DNA of 64,000 bases from Mariannaea sp. PMI_226. Taxonomy: Eukaryota > Ascomycota > Sordariomycetes > Hypocreales > Nectriaceae. Both the position numbers and the translations under genes were made by a program. Each line of letters opens with the position of its first letter. Position 1 is the stretch's first letter. Of this stretch, positions 10,594 to 21,689 are shown piece by piece. The stretch covers positions 186,001 through 250,000 of the forward strand of contig JANFOG010000017.1 in the NCBI GenBank assembly GCA_024336345.1, in the 5' to 3' direction. The notes beneath the pieces were generated by a model. That model ran no database searches, was not told the origin of the DNA, and saw only the letters and a program-made list of their open reading frames with translations.

Positions 10594-12378
10594 ATGAGCG
10601 TTGTCCCTTGTATGAAGGTAATCAAACTCTCAAAGGTAACGCAACTGACTTGAGTCTAATAGTGGAGAGTCCTCAACGCAAGGTTGAGCCCGAGTCACTT
10701 TCGACGGGAGTCGAGATCATCGCAGTCAAGGCAAAACCTACGACTCAATACACGCTCCCTGGTGAGGTATGTACGCTGCCTACCAAGGAAGAGACAACTG
10801 CCACGCAAAAGGATCGTAAAGTCAACCGTTTCCTTGTCAGAATTTCCAAGGATAACCGAAACTTCTGGGTTAACCCCGGCCTAGGGATTGTTGGGTCAGA
10901 GGATACCCATAATTACGTGGTCACTGTCCTTGACCACAATCCACACGTTGCGCACTCCTGGAATAAAGATAGATCCCTTCGCACGCTTTACTTCTTCATC
11001 CTCAATCCCGATCAACACATGGATCTGGTTTGTACACTTCAAAACCAAGTGGAACCCCGCTAAAGGCTCTAGCTTTCATCTGAGTACAAAATGCATCTGC
11101 TCGGCAGTCAGGGGATCATAGAGGCCTCTTCTTCCCATCTGCAAGGAAAATTCTTGAACTTATACGTAGACGAGCATAACGCACCTCAGAAAAACGATGC
11201 CTACGCCCAAGAAGCGCGTCCATTGATGGGCAGGCAGGTGAGTGCGGGGGTGCGGGAGGGGGGCGCGGGTATGTGTCGCTGACATTGTTTTAGATCAACG
11301 GCGCTCGCTTTGAGCTCCATCCCGCCCCAGTTGCGACCCCTTCTGCCATTGAAACAATTGTAACGCAAGTAGTCCCTCTAGGGAGGACCTCTCTGTTGAG
11401 TGTAAGAAAACAATTAGAGGATACTACGACTCCATATCACTGAATATCGTTAATATTAGTCTGATCACGCCATCTCTCCAACAGCGGAGAACTGTACCAC
11501 AGTCTCAACACCATCTATAGTCGTAAGTCCACCACACAGAATAATTCTTGTCAGAAGGCTAATCTTCAATCCGTCGAATCTCAAGGCATGTTATTGTATT
11601 ATACCGCCATCCGAGACCTGTGAACCACTGTCTTTGGCGAGTTGTGGCATCTCTGTTTGGAAAAACAAGCTTTATCCTGGTAACATTCTTATCGTTGGAT
11701 GGCCTCCTGGAAAATTAACATCTGGATCCGTGAACGTCAAGTGGGACAATAAGAAGGAGTCGGTAAACGTGGAAGCAGGGGAAAATTTTCTAAAAGAAAA
11801 TGGCGAGGAGGTATTGGTCGCACAGCCGTTTCTTCAAGGGGAGCAAGGCGCATACATCCTCAGCCGTCAATACTTTATTCTCTTTGTTATCCCAGCAAAG
11901 GGGAAAGCGTGGCTATTCTGTGCCCTACCGGTTGGGACACAGATCTGCTGGCAGCATGCCTGGAAGTTTATTGAAGGAAAAGATTTAGGTGCAAGCTTTC
12001 CATCTGCATTTAACGATTGGAAGCAAAAGGGAAGAAAGGGAGAAAGAGAAGAGATGTCGCTTGATAAATGTCTATCGCTCGTCGAGTGCAAACAGGAACA
12101 ACAGCTTCAGCAACAGCAGGCCTTCATCGCCCAACAGATTCGGCAACAGCAGGACTCCATCGCCCAGCACCAACAACACTGGAACACCGTCATCGCCCAG
12201 CACCAACAACACTGGAACACCGTCATCGCCCAGCGGCAGCAACACTTCAACGCCGTCTTCACCCAACGCCAGCAATATTTCAGCGGCGGTAGACCCGTTT
12301 CTGATGGAAATTAATGAATTTCCTTTGCATTCTCCATTTATTACCGATTTAGTTGCCGGTTCTCCCGTCCGTCACTGA
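10594..12378 (+). CDS. Unrecognised multi-exon gene, structure only partly resolved
   Basis: Several protein-like segments lie on the plus strand with plausible splice sites. An open segment about 10608-11063 contains KVNRFLVRISKDNRNFWVNP. A second segment from about 11091 ends GRQ before a GTGAGT donor near 11237 and an AG acceptor near 11293, continuing INGARFELHPAPV. Another donor near 11400-11402 and acceptors near 11459 and 11583 lead into the longest exon, from about 11585: Cys-rich at first, then NILIVGWPPGKL and a 100-residue globular-looking region to about 12050. The tail runs through a 33-bp tandem repeat and reads Gln/His-rich to a stop at 12314, or Ser/Pro/Thr-rich in another frame to 12378. 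No family was recognised. The start codon is uncertain (ATG at 10594 or further upstream). Confidence 0.4.
12095..12290 (+). repeat. 33-bp minisatellite in the 3' part of a gene
   Basis: Units starting near 12161, 12194, 12227 and 12260 are 33 nt long; the first two are identical and the next two diverge. CAA/CAG-rich degenerate units precede them. A 33-nt unit keeps frame, giving 11-residue repeats in either of two open frames: QHQQHWNTVIA, or STNNTGTPSSP. Confidence 0.8.
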
Positions 12379-12837
12379 AATGAGTCTTATGTGCAGCCTA
12401 GAAGCCGCGACAAACACGTTTTTTATAGTGGGAAACGGAGGAGGGAAATTTAAGAATGCATAGAGAGAATTCGTTGCTCTAGTGGAGGTTATGGGAAATA
12501 CTGTCGCAAAGACAAGCCACAATAAGAGAGCGTAGCGCTGATTAGACAACTGAGCGTACGAATATGGAATTGAAAGTGCCTTGTTCTATGTACAGAGGAA
12601 AGGAACGGATAATAGCCTCGGATAAATGAACAGGCGTGTGTGAGTTGGATTAACCGATAAGGAGCCTCCATTTTACGATAAATACATCTGGCAAACTCCT
12701 CCGATCAAGATTTGTGGCCAAGGTCACAATTGATGCCACACTCATACACCCACTCGAGTGCCCAGAAATAGGGCTATTTTAGCCTCTGTATTCTGCATCT
12801 TTTATTTCAACGCCCACCCTGGACCCAGATTGCACGC

Positions 12838-13158
12838 AAGAAGAGAGTGACGCGTAAAGAGCGAAGAGTAGGCACGTGCTTACCGCGTCTCGACGCGAGA
12901 TCTCACGGCCGACACTGTTCATACGTGTACGTCTCCCCTGTTTGCTTTATGTTATTCATTGATTAATGAAGTATTGTGTTGTAAAATAACGAAATAGGCA
13001 CTGTGTCCATGTAGCAGCGATGGATCCCACTTGCTGCGTCTCATTTCGCAAAGTCGAAACGGGAGGAAAGTCGCTTGGGAAGCTTTCCGCTTATGAGTGC
13101 ATAACTAGTTGTCACTGGCTTGCTCTAAGGTTCGCATCCACTGCGCATCGGGCACCGT
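12838..13158 (-). repeat. Right arm of the diverged inverted repeat
   Basis: The reverse complement matches 3998-4352 in colinear blocks. See the left arm. Confidence 0.55.
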
Positions 13159-13982
13159 AATGTCTGCTCTCATCCGGTTGAGAAACAACTAACCATTCGT
13201 GAATGTCATCCTAGTCGACTGTATTTCTTTTGAATTGTTGTATCGTAGAGTTCCCTAGTGCGGAGGGAACGAAGTACACGAGGGATAGCGCCCCGACTTG
13301 AGCGAGACTGCTTGTTCCGGCCGCCATGAAGGAGGCAACGCAGGGTACAAATAATACGTCTTGCATGCGACCTTCGGACTTGCTCACGGCTTTTTCAAAC
13401 CAATGGCACAATTCCTGCCGCGCTTTGCATTTCGTTCTACTGAATAGAGATCCAAACCAAGAAGTCCCAAGCAGCGCTACAACGTTCGTCCTGGCGAAAA
13501 AGGCCCAAGTGCAGCAGGCCTCATTCGTAATCAGCGTGCAGATATTGCATTAGCCGCAGGCCGTTGGCACAAGTCGATCCAGGAGACAATTTTATCAAAA
13601 AAAGAAAGGTTTTGTTATATCCTTCGCCTTTCCTTCTTTGAATAGTGGACACTTTAACCGATGTGCCAAGCCCACGGTTAGCGTGTTTTATGCACAAGGT
13701 GTTAGGCTCCGGTGATGGCTCGCAAACAGTGCCACTCCTGCCTTACTACACCGCATCTACATCCAAGTTTCTTTTTGGTCAAACCAGGATTCTTGCCATT
13801 AACCTATGCATCTTGTCCAGCAGACGTCAATCATTATCGTTATAACCTCATCAGCGAGCATTGTGCTAAATTTTTGCCTTGGATCTGGATGAGATGGGTT
13901 GTATTCGTAGCCCGTAGAAACGAAACTGGGTAAAAAATTGTTCATGGTTGTGAAGAGGGTAGCACCTATGATGGACAATTGA

Positions 13983-14066
13983 GGGGGCCACATACCTGCA
14001 CCAGGTCCGGTGCAAATAACGTCACATGACTTTCTGCACCGGACCCGGTGCAGGTATGTGGCCCCC
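13983..14066. repeat. 84-bp near-perfect inverted repeat (hairpin)
   Basis: The left arm 13983-14014 and right arm 14035-14066 are 32 nt each and pair at 31 of 32 positions around a 20-nt loop (14015-14034). Each arm also contains an internal near-palindrome beginning TGCACC and ending GGTGCA, and the loop contains GTCACATGAC, a small palindrome. Flanking ATTGA/TCAAT bases extend pairing imperfectly. Confidence 0.9.
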
Positions 14067-15444
14067 CCTGTCAATCTGTCTTATTAAGCAACTGAGGAGA
14101 GCTCCTAAGTGGAACACGCCGGTCATAAATGAAGTGGATTACCAGACAACTGATGCAATCCTGGTTGCGGCCTCCTCGACATCTGCTGAAACCGCACCCA
14201 TTCCTTTCCTTTTCGTTTCTTTCCCTTGCATCGGGTTCCCTTTTCCTCATCGTGCTGCATGTTGACGATTCGACACAACAAGAGAGACCTTTATGCATCA
14301 TCCGTAGAACGAACTGCAAGGTAGGTAAATTGGCTATCTAGGGTTATTGAAAGAAAAATACGCCTCTTCACAGCTTGTATATATGCGCTTTATGTTAGTT
14401 TCAACGGCTGGCGCATGTCTGCCACGATGGGAAGCGGATGAAGCTATTTGTCCAAACATGCATATAGGAGGGTAGGACAGGAGCCGATGTGGCACTCATA
14501 GTTTTCGTTTAGCTTCGGCACATCACAGCCTCCTAAATGGCATATTTTTATTGATAGATGTGAAATCCTCTGGAAGACATTAGTCTGTTCTGTTGTACTT
14601 GTATGAGAGTAAGCCAAGCTGAGAATCTCGTGTATCTCGTCTTCCGTCCCAGGAAGCGTTTTCAGTTTTTTCTTGTCATCCGATCCTTCGGGCGTTATCG
14701 GCATTGTGGCAATAAGTAGTGTTCTTCGAGCGGTGAGCCTCGGAGAGAATGTGTTACCCGGTCGAGGGTGGAGTCAGAAATGAGTGCGCCCAAGCGAAAA
14801 GTAGAGACGGAGGCTAGGTTCAGAATCAGATACCGTTCTAGTCATTGAACCGGGAAAACCCTTGATGGAGCCACCATAACTACTCCCAAGCCATCGTCTC
14901 AGCTAAAAGGAGCCTACAGCAAGGGTGTGCTCAACTCAACGTATTTCAATATGTTGAATGGATTGACGATCAACGTCAACTCAACATCAATCAATATCGA
15001 ATATGGATTACATAAACTTCAATCCATTTTGAGTTATCATTGATTGAATGTATGTATGTATGTGTATTTTTCGTCCGGGGCCGTGAGGCCCGTAAGATTC
15101 CCTATTGGGACAAAGGACGTGCTGAGCTAGGAACTAATGCTAAGTTTATCTTACATTGAAGCGCTTTAAGAAAGCAGAGTACTATCCAGCATATTTACAG
15201 CTCTGAGGCGCACTAATTCGAGCCTGTTACCCGTCAGCGGGATGGCCAGGCGCGGCGTTTACATCGAACGCCGCTATCTGCGTAGTCCCAAATTGGGGCA
15301 GTGTACGTGTTTGGAGGAAGGCTGTCCAGATATTGAAAGGGGTGATTTCAGATCCAGGGAGCCTACCACAAAAGTAGAAGATGGGACAAATGAAAGAGTA
15401 AGAGAGTGGAAGGGGCACGCAAGTGCGTGTTCAATCGCACTCGC

Positions 15445-18400
15445 CTAACGACGAGGGCATATTTTCGAAAAGAAAGCGCTTTTCCTTGCTAGTTCGATAA
15501 ATTTATCAAAATCTTTACCTAATGCAAGGCTGACTGCTGCTTCTGGTGAAGGACCCAACCTCATCCGATGGCGCGGTGATACTTTCCTGCAATAGAAGAT
15601 GTGATCTGGTGACTTGCGCCTGCCGCATGAACAGGTCAAACGTACATCATGATGATGAAGCCATTCATGGTATGCGGCAAAGTCCCCGTGCAGGGTCCTT
15701 GCTGCAAGTAGATGGTGAAGAGTTGCCCGCGGGAGCGAAAGCTCTGGTGGGCAGCGTATAGTCGCCTTGAGATTGAGTTTCTGGTACTGTTTCGGTTCGG
15801 AGGTTGTCCACCACGCTCCGAAGGTTTCTTTCGGCTTTTGTTTCGCAATTCTTCTCAAGTGCGCTAGTGTCGGGCGAGCTCGCTCGGGTTCCGGCAGCGA
15901 AGACGCTGCTTTGGCTAACTTATCGGCCTCTTCGTTACCGGGGATGTCTGTGTGACCAGGGACCCAGCGAACATGTGTGGCTCCGTGCGACATAGCCAGC
16001 TTCTGAAAATCGAGGAACACCTCTTGAGACGAGTCGGAAGGAGTGCCTCGGAGGCAGGAGCCGGCGGCGAGGTTGTCTAGGCATATTATGATGTCTCGTG
16101 TTGCTGCGTCTGGAAGGTCTAGGGCTGCTTTTAGCCCTTCGAGCGCTCCCTTAGCCTCGGCGTCGAATACTTCGGCAGGGCCGAGGTGACCCGACCCATT
16201 TTGGACGGCCGAGTTGTTCTGATGGATAGTGAAGCCGTAGCTGGCTACTCCGTTGGTGGATAGCGAGCCGTCTGAGTACAAGACTAGAGTGAGTGGATCG
16301 ATTGACTGTATCCATTCTAGGAAGATTTGGGTTGAAGCCTCTTTCGATGCGGCTTGGAGAGGGATTGCCTGCTCTTTACTAAATCGCGGCTGAAGCAGAC
16401 GTGGCCGTGGGCAGTGTTCGAGAAGTTGGTCGGTGCGTCGGAGGCGTGTCCTGAAGCTCTTCTCCGGTGTCAGGTATTTGCGTTTGATAAGGTCGTGATA
16501 TGCCGGTTGTTTGGGTTGACGAGCGCGGTCCACTAGAGGGTGGGCTTCATCAAGAGACTTGAGTCGACAGGAGAAGCGGAGACGTCGGGCTTCCAGGAGC
16601 TGGTCGACGGGTGGAATCCCGCTTTCCCGGTGCAGGACGGCCAGAGGTGTGGTATTCCAGACGGGGAGTATAGCTTTCATGGATTGGGTAATGGCTTTAG
16701 CCATTCGAAGTACAAGGATTTGGATGCCTGATGGGCAGTCCTTGGCTGGCTGGCTCCATTGGGGACGGGTCGGTCCTGGGTACCATGCTTCGGCTCCGTA
16801 GAGCAGCGACGGTTCAACGCAAGCCCTCACGGCCGTCCGTACCGCTCCTGGCAGTGGGCCATGTCGCGTGTTTGCAAGCCCCCGCAAGTGATAGGCAACA
16901 GCTTGCGCCGATGCCGTCATCTTGTCTACGTGGACGCGAAATGATAGTTTGCTATCTAATCAGATACCAAGCCAACGCATGGCATCATCCGGTCGTTTCT
17001 CTGCGTCACCGTGACTTACTGGGGGCATCGTCTTGAGACCAAGACGGGAGAAGTGCATGACCTCAGTCTTCTTAGAGTCGAATGACACACCATTAGCTGA
17101 GCCCCATTGGATTAACTCTTCTACGTGTCTGGAAGCCATTGCAGCAGTTTCCTCCACTGTGTCGCCAACGCACAGAATAGCCGTATCGTCTGCGTAGCCG
17201 AAGCGACCCTTGGGATTGCCCAGCCTGTAGATGGGTTCAGTGTAGAGTAAAAAGAGAATCGGTGATACTGGTGAGCCTTGAGGGAGTCCGCACTGTAGGG
17301 CTGAAAAGGGAGTCGTGATGTCTTGGTATCGTACGCAGGCAGAACGACCGTGCATGAAGGACCCAGCCCATCTTGCAAGGAAATCTGGCCAACCTTGTTC
17401 GCGGAGCCTCAGAATGAGCCTATTTCGCATGACCGTGTCAAAGGCGCCCTGGATGTCCATCGTGACAACTGTGGCTACTTTATTATTGGCGAATGCCTCT
17501 TCGATGTCATGTACCAGCGCCGTCACGAGATCCGTTGCAGACCGTTTAGGGAGCGCTCCAAACTGCTGCGGGTGGAGAACACCGTAGTGTATAGATGCCC
17601 ATGCTAGTCGTCGCCCGATAAGTCGCTCGAGCCCTTTGCCGAGACAAGAGAGTAAGGAGATCGGTCGCCACGAGCGAGGGGATGTAAGGTCTCTTCGACC
17701 TGGTTTGGCAATCATGACCACTTCCGCAGCTCTAAATGGCTTTGGGTGATGACCTATGGTCAGACATGCTTGGAAGAGCCGACAAACGTGGTTTCCGATT
17801 ATGTGCCAGACAGCTCTGAGCAGCTGGACTGTGATGTTGTCAGCGCCTGGGGACGTGTTCCCTGTCTGTAGGGTCGCATGCTCGGCTTCTTCCAGCGAAA
17901 TATCTTGGCTGAACGGGATGTCCCTTGGAGATTTCACCGGGATCTAAGGGTCCTCAATGTCATCCTCCGCAGTTCGACGCTCTAAAGTGGCACGCCGAAG
18001 GGCGTTTGCCTTGTCGAATTGAGTTTCAAAGACCTCATCGCCGACTTGTAACGGCGGCGGTTGGAAGGGCCCTGGTGACCTCAGCCACCGAACGGCCTTG
18101 AACACAGATTGACTGTCTGAGAAGCTATCGATGAGATTCCTCCAAAAGAGTCGTTTGGCTCGGCGGGCTACACGCTGAAACTGCCGCTTGGCCAGTTGAA
18201 CTTCCTTGCTGAACCCAAGCGGGGAAAGCCGTCTGGTCGCGCGGTACTCTGCCGCGGCACCAGCGCACTCCTCCGTCCACCATGGGGCGCTGCGTCCTCC
18301 TTTTCGAACGGGACGACCGGCTGCTCTTGCTGCTATTTGCAAAAGCCGAACAAGCGCAGATGCAAGCTCGTCCAGCTCTGTAGCGCTCGAGGCAGCGGAT

Positions 18401-19173
18401 GGAATTCCCTCGCACCCGAGTTCTACAATCCCCACAAAGCGTTTCAGTTCGTCTTCAGTTGTTAGTCGGACCTTGCGCGGTTGAGTGGGTGCTAAGTTGG
18501 GGTGGGGGAGTGAGATGCTAAGTGTGAAATGATCGGAGCTAGTAGCCAGATGATCCTCGATTGTAGCTTCGGCCAGTGCAATATTTGTAAAGGCGAGGTC
18601 TATCGTGTTTCCGTAGGGATTAGTGGCGATATCTGGTGTGTTGAGCAGGAAGAGATCATTCTCCATCGCCCAGGATGCGATGTCTCTGCCGCGATTTGTG
18701 GTCGGTCCCGTCTGCCAGGTGCAGTGTCTCGCGTTGAAATCACCTGCCACAAGACAATTGTCAGGAATCGGCCACCGCAATAGAGTGTTGAGCGCATCGC
18801 GCTCGTCGTTTTGTCTATAGAAGTTGACTATAGTCAGTCCATCTACTGCGAGCCACAAAATGTCGCGAGACTGATGCGGCCGTTTCTGGTCTACCATGAG
18901 GCGAGAGCTTCGGCGGACGTATGTCATGACTCTGGGTCGTGTATCATTATTGTCCCAGTCATCGACTGGCGAGTAGGTGTCGTATGCCGGATGGGTTTTA
19001 GTAAGACATCGAGAGCTGCTTACCGACGTCCATGGCTCTTGAAGTAGAATAATGTCATATCTTTCCGAGTCCGCGAGTGCCAGTGCACAATCGTGGGTCG
19101 GGGGGATCTTGCCAACATTGGCCTGGAAGACCCGCAGGGTCTTCACTTTTCCTCTTGTGCGAGAGTTTTTATT
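15445..19173 (-). pseudogene. LINE ORF2: endonuclease, reverse transcriptase, RNase H (two in-frame stops)
   Basis: A single frame runs from about 19173 to 15445 with only two interruptions: TAG at 17944-17946 and TGA at 16960-16962. The endonuclease domain (19146-about 18450) shows LLQEPW, AGDFNARHCTW, NTIDLAFTN and SSDHFTL. The reverse transcriptase carries QGSPVSPILF and the catalytic FGYADDTAIL. The RNase H domain near the end shows YSDGSLS, LEGLKAAL, DNLAAG and GHTDIPGNEEADKLA, and a Cys/His tail (CSCGRRKSPDHIFYCRK) follows. Context at 16960 (RWLGI-stop-LDSKLSF) indicates a former Trp, TGG to TGA. The first visible codon is GTG; no convincing ATG opens the frame, so the start may depend on reinitiation after ORF1. 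Confidence 0.9.
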
Positions 19174-20792
19174 CCTGGTTATTGGGACGGGTGATGAGGA
19201 CGATCCGGCGCTTTCTGGGGGAACCAGGTGCCGGGTTCTCCGATTCTTCCTGCATCTCCTCGCCCTCTCCCCTAGGCGTGGTGGCTACCATGATGCACGA
19301 CGGGGCTCTGGACTCCGCTGGGCTCGATGCGCGGGCACTTGAGTGTCCGGCCGCTCCGGTGTCGTCTACCATTGCGATTCCATTCTCTGGTCCTGTAGAC
19401 GCGTGTTGTTGTGTGCTCGCATTGCGTTGACGATATGTCTCAGCGCCCACGACTCGTATGTGTTCTCTTTGCTCCTTGGTCAATCGGCGGAAGCTTCCGC
19501 GGGCCCGCTGGACATTGGGCGAATTTTGCATTGTGTGGGCCAAGGCAGTTGGCGCACTGTTCCGGGGCAGAGCAAGCCCGAGGATCGTGGCCACGCTTAC
19601 CACAGCGGGCACACAATGGGAGTCGGTGGCAGGAACGGCGGACATGGAAATCTAGACAAATGTCGCATTGTCTAGGGCGGTTCGGTTTCGGAAGAAACCT
19701 AGCTGGTCGGCTGCCAAAAAGGCGCCAGAACTTCTTGGTGGGCTCAAGGAAAGATACTAGCAGAGATTTTGTGAGGGGGTTGTCAAGCTGCGATTTCGCT
19801 GGTCGGACGTCGACAGGTTTCAGCCCTGTTTGCATCTCAGTTTCTTCATTAATGGCGACGTCGCTATTGGTTTCGTTGCCGTAAAGGTCTGTTAGTTTGC
19901 ATGGGTAATCTGAGACGATATAGGTGTACCAGGTTTTGCTGGCCTCGACCGTTGTTGGACGGAGTTCCGTGGCCCATACAGATTGTTTCTCAATGAGGAG
20001 ATCCCGTGTGGCAGTGTCGGTGGTTAGCACCGCCCAGCCGGAGTTGACTCGGAAAACTTGTGGAATTCTCCGTTGCTCCACTCCGAGTTTCAGGGAAATG
20101 TGGGTTCGAATGGCATAGCTGGTTTGGTTCCTGGCGGGGTGTGCGGCGTCTAGTCGGATGAAAACGCGGAGGTCTTCGCGGGGTGGGGCGTATTGCGTGG
20201 GTTGCGAGGGTTGCCCCTGGTGAACTGGGGGCTGTTGTTGTTGACGTTGCTGGTGTGGTCGCTCAACGGCGAGCGATCGGGCAGCCACGGTGCTGTAAGT
20301 AGGTCTAGAGGTGGTCTTAGTTCCAGAAAGCGCTTCATTCCAGGAGTCCAGGAAGTCATCGGAGAACTTTTGTGCGAGTTCTCTTTCGGGTCCAGCAGAG
20401 AATTGGGCAATGGCCTCTTCAAACTTTGCGCAGAGAGCCTGGAATACCCTCAACTTGGCATTATACTCCTCCACGCGCTCGTGGGCAAGTCTATTGGCTG
20501 ACTCGATGATGGACACCGGTTGGCGCTCCGTGTCCCGTGTGGGACCCGGCAGGTTGGATGCGGGGCCGAAATGAGATCCTTCTGTGACTACAGCGGCAGA
20601 AGTGGCAGTGAGTGGTGAGGGCGTGTGTTCGTTGGTCGTTTGGTGCGTGAGTAAGACACGGGCTGGGCCATCCACAACAGCGGGGCTGTTTTGCAAGAGG
20701 GCGGTGCGCGCTCTCCGGTTTAGATTGACAGGAGTGTGAATCCCTAGATCAAAAGGATCTGTGAGGGCGGACGGGCCGGTGGCGGATGCCAT
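19169..20792 (-). pseudogene. LINE ORF1: gag-like zinc-knuckle protein (frameshifted)
   Basis: Starts at ATG 20792 in a strong context (GCCATGG). The N-terminal half is Pro/Gln/Thr-rich with helices; the central part is a globular strand-rich region (VFIRLDAAHPARNQTSYAIR); the C-terminal part has CCHC-type clusters (CDICLDFHVRRSCH, CARCGKRGHDPRAC, CANCLGPHNAKFAQC). Soon after the last knuckle the frame runs to a stop at 19440, while the adjacent frame continues as FRRLTKEQREHIRVVG to 19169, next to ORF2. A one-base shift around 19490-19510, in a GC run, explains this. Its usual role is RNA binding in the retrotransposition particle. Confidence 0.8.
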
Positions 20793-20880
20793 GGCCGCCG
20801 TTGGAGGCTGCGCGAAACGCAGGTTCACGCAGGTGTTGCGCACTTGTTAAGGAAATTGGTGTAGGCCAGGCCACTTTCTT

Positions 20881-21265
20881 AACACTTGTGTGCTAAGAAA
20901 GTATGATGACAAGGGAAGGTGTGCACTCTCTAGTTTTCATCGCACAGACCAGGTATATAGGGTAGATCTAGTAATTTGGAGGGCACTGTGTCAAATGTAC
21001 CCACCTAATAGATTATATTTTACCCAAGTATATATAAGCAAGAAATGGCCGTCCACAGTTGATCGCGGTCACTTTAACATTTGTTGAATTCCGGCGACTA
21101 TTGGTGCAGAATCTAGCGCTTATTTCTAGTGGATCATCAGGTAAGCTTATAGGGGGCATATCAGCTAAGCTTACAGGGCACTTCAAGCCCTTACAGCGGC
21201 TTTCTACAGAGCCTAGGAAATAAATAACCTGCCTTCTTTTATCCCTAGAAGGCAGAACGAACATA
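20881..21265. other. Short intergenic stretch
   Basis: It lies between the 5' side of the LINE and a solo LTR. No gene is supported; part of it may be the LINE 5' untranslated region. Confidence 0.4.
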
Positions 21266-21270
21266 AATAC

Positions 21271-21495
21271 TGTCACATAGGATAGGGGCAACTTCAAGGC
21301 ATAAAAGGTCTTGATTTCTAGCTATAGGAAAGGTCCTACAGCAGGCTACTTATCTTCTATGGATGGGGCTGTCTATAGGGACTTGAGCCCTATAAAGTCT
21401 CACTGAAGTTATTATAGGCAGTGTTTTACTTACACAGGTCATAGCTGGCGATGCTCTCACCGCTCCAGCAGGCTCGGTGTGCCCGCTATTTAACA
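21271..21495 (-). mobile_element. Solo LTR, copy 1 of a four-copy family (5-bp TSD AATAC)
   Basis: A 225-bp element beginning TGTCACATAG; its end, ATTTAACA, is a mutated form of the family end TTTGACA. It is flanked by AATAC at 21266-21270 and 21496-21500. The sequence is clearly related to the copies at 33.8, 38.2 and 49.9 kb. The TG...CA ends, lack of long inverted repeats and 5-bp duplication are the hallmarks of an LTR left after LTR-LTR recombination. It is the most diverged of the four. Confidence 0.85.
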
Positions 21496-21689
21496 AATAC
21501 AACCGCATCATTATAACCTAATATCTGACAATTGTAGATAAAGACATAATGAGCCCAAATCGAATAGTACTGTAGCAACAGCATTATAAAGTCATTCTCT
21601 CACAATCACCCAATTAGACATTTCGGCACCTGCCTTATGTTTAAATCTCGACCCAGCAACCCAACCTTCCCATAATTACCATTGCCTAG

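Larger units (their letters stand above)
12379..15040. other. Intergenic with inverted-repeat arm and hairpin
   Basis: No supported gene. A minus-strand open segment at 14444-14704 has protein-like composition (LPGTEDEIHEILSL) but no identifiable partner exon. The stretch contains the right inverted-repeat arm and the 13983-14066 hairpin. About 14930-15045 is rich in TTGAT/ATCAA words. Confidence 0.45.
15049..20880 (-). mobile_element. Tad1-like non-LTR retrotransposon (LINE), nearly full length but mutated
   Basis: Read on the minus strand it has ORF1 (zinc-knuckle protein) followed by ORF2 with apurinic-like endonuclease, reverse transcriptase and RNase H domains, the order of fungal Tad1/I-type LINEs. 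The 3' end is marked by CCCCGGACGAAAAATA followed by a TACA/CATA simple repeat (plus-strand 15049-15064); the relic at 57.4-59.1 kb ends the same way, fixing this boundary. The 5' boundary is approximate; I could not find a target-site duplication. Two nonsense codons in ORF2 and a frameshift late in ORF1 make this copy non-autonomous unless suppressed. Confidence 0.9.

Noticed and set aside
13799..14074. 91-codon minus-strand ORF covering the hairpin
   Set aside because: Its residues are dictated by the palindrome and it has no recognisable protein pattern.
20100..20115. GGGTTCGAAT resembling a tRNA B box
   Set aside because: Lies within LINE ORF1; no A box or cloverleaf can be drawn around it.
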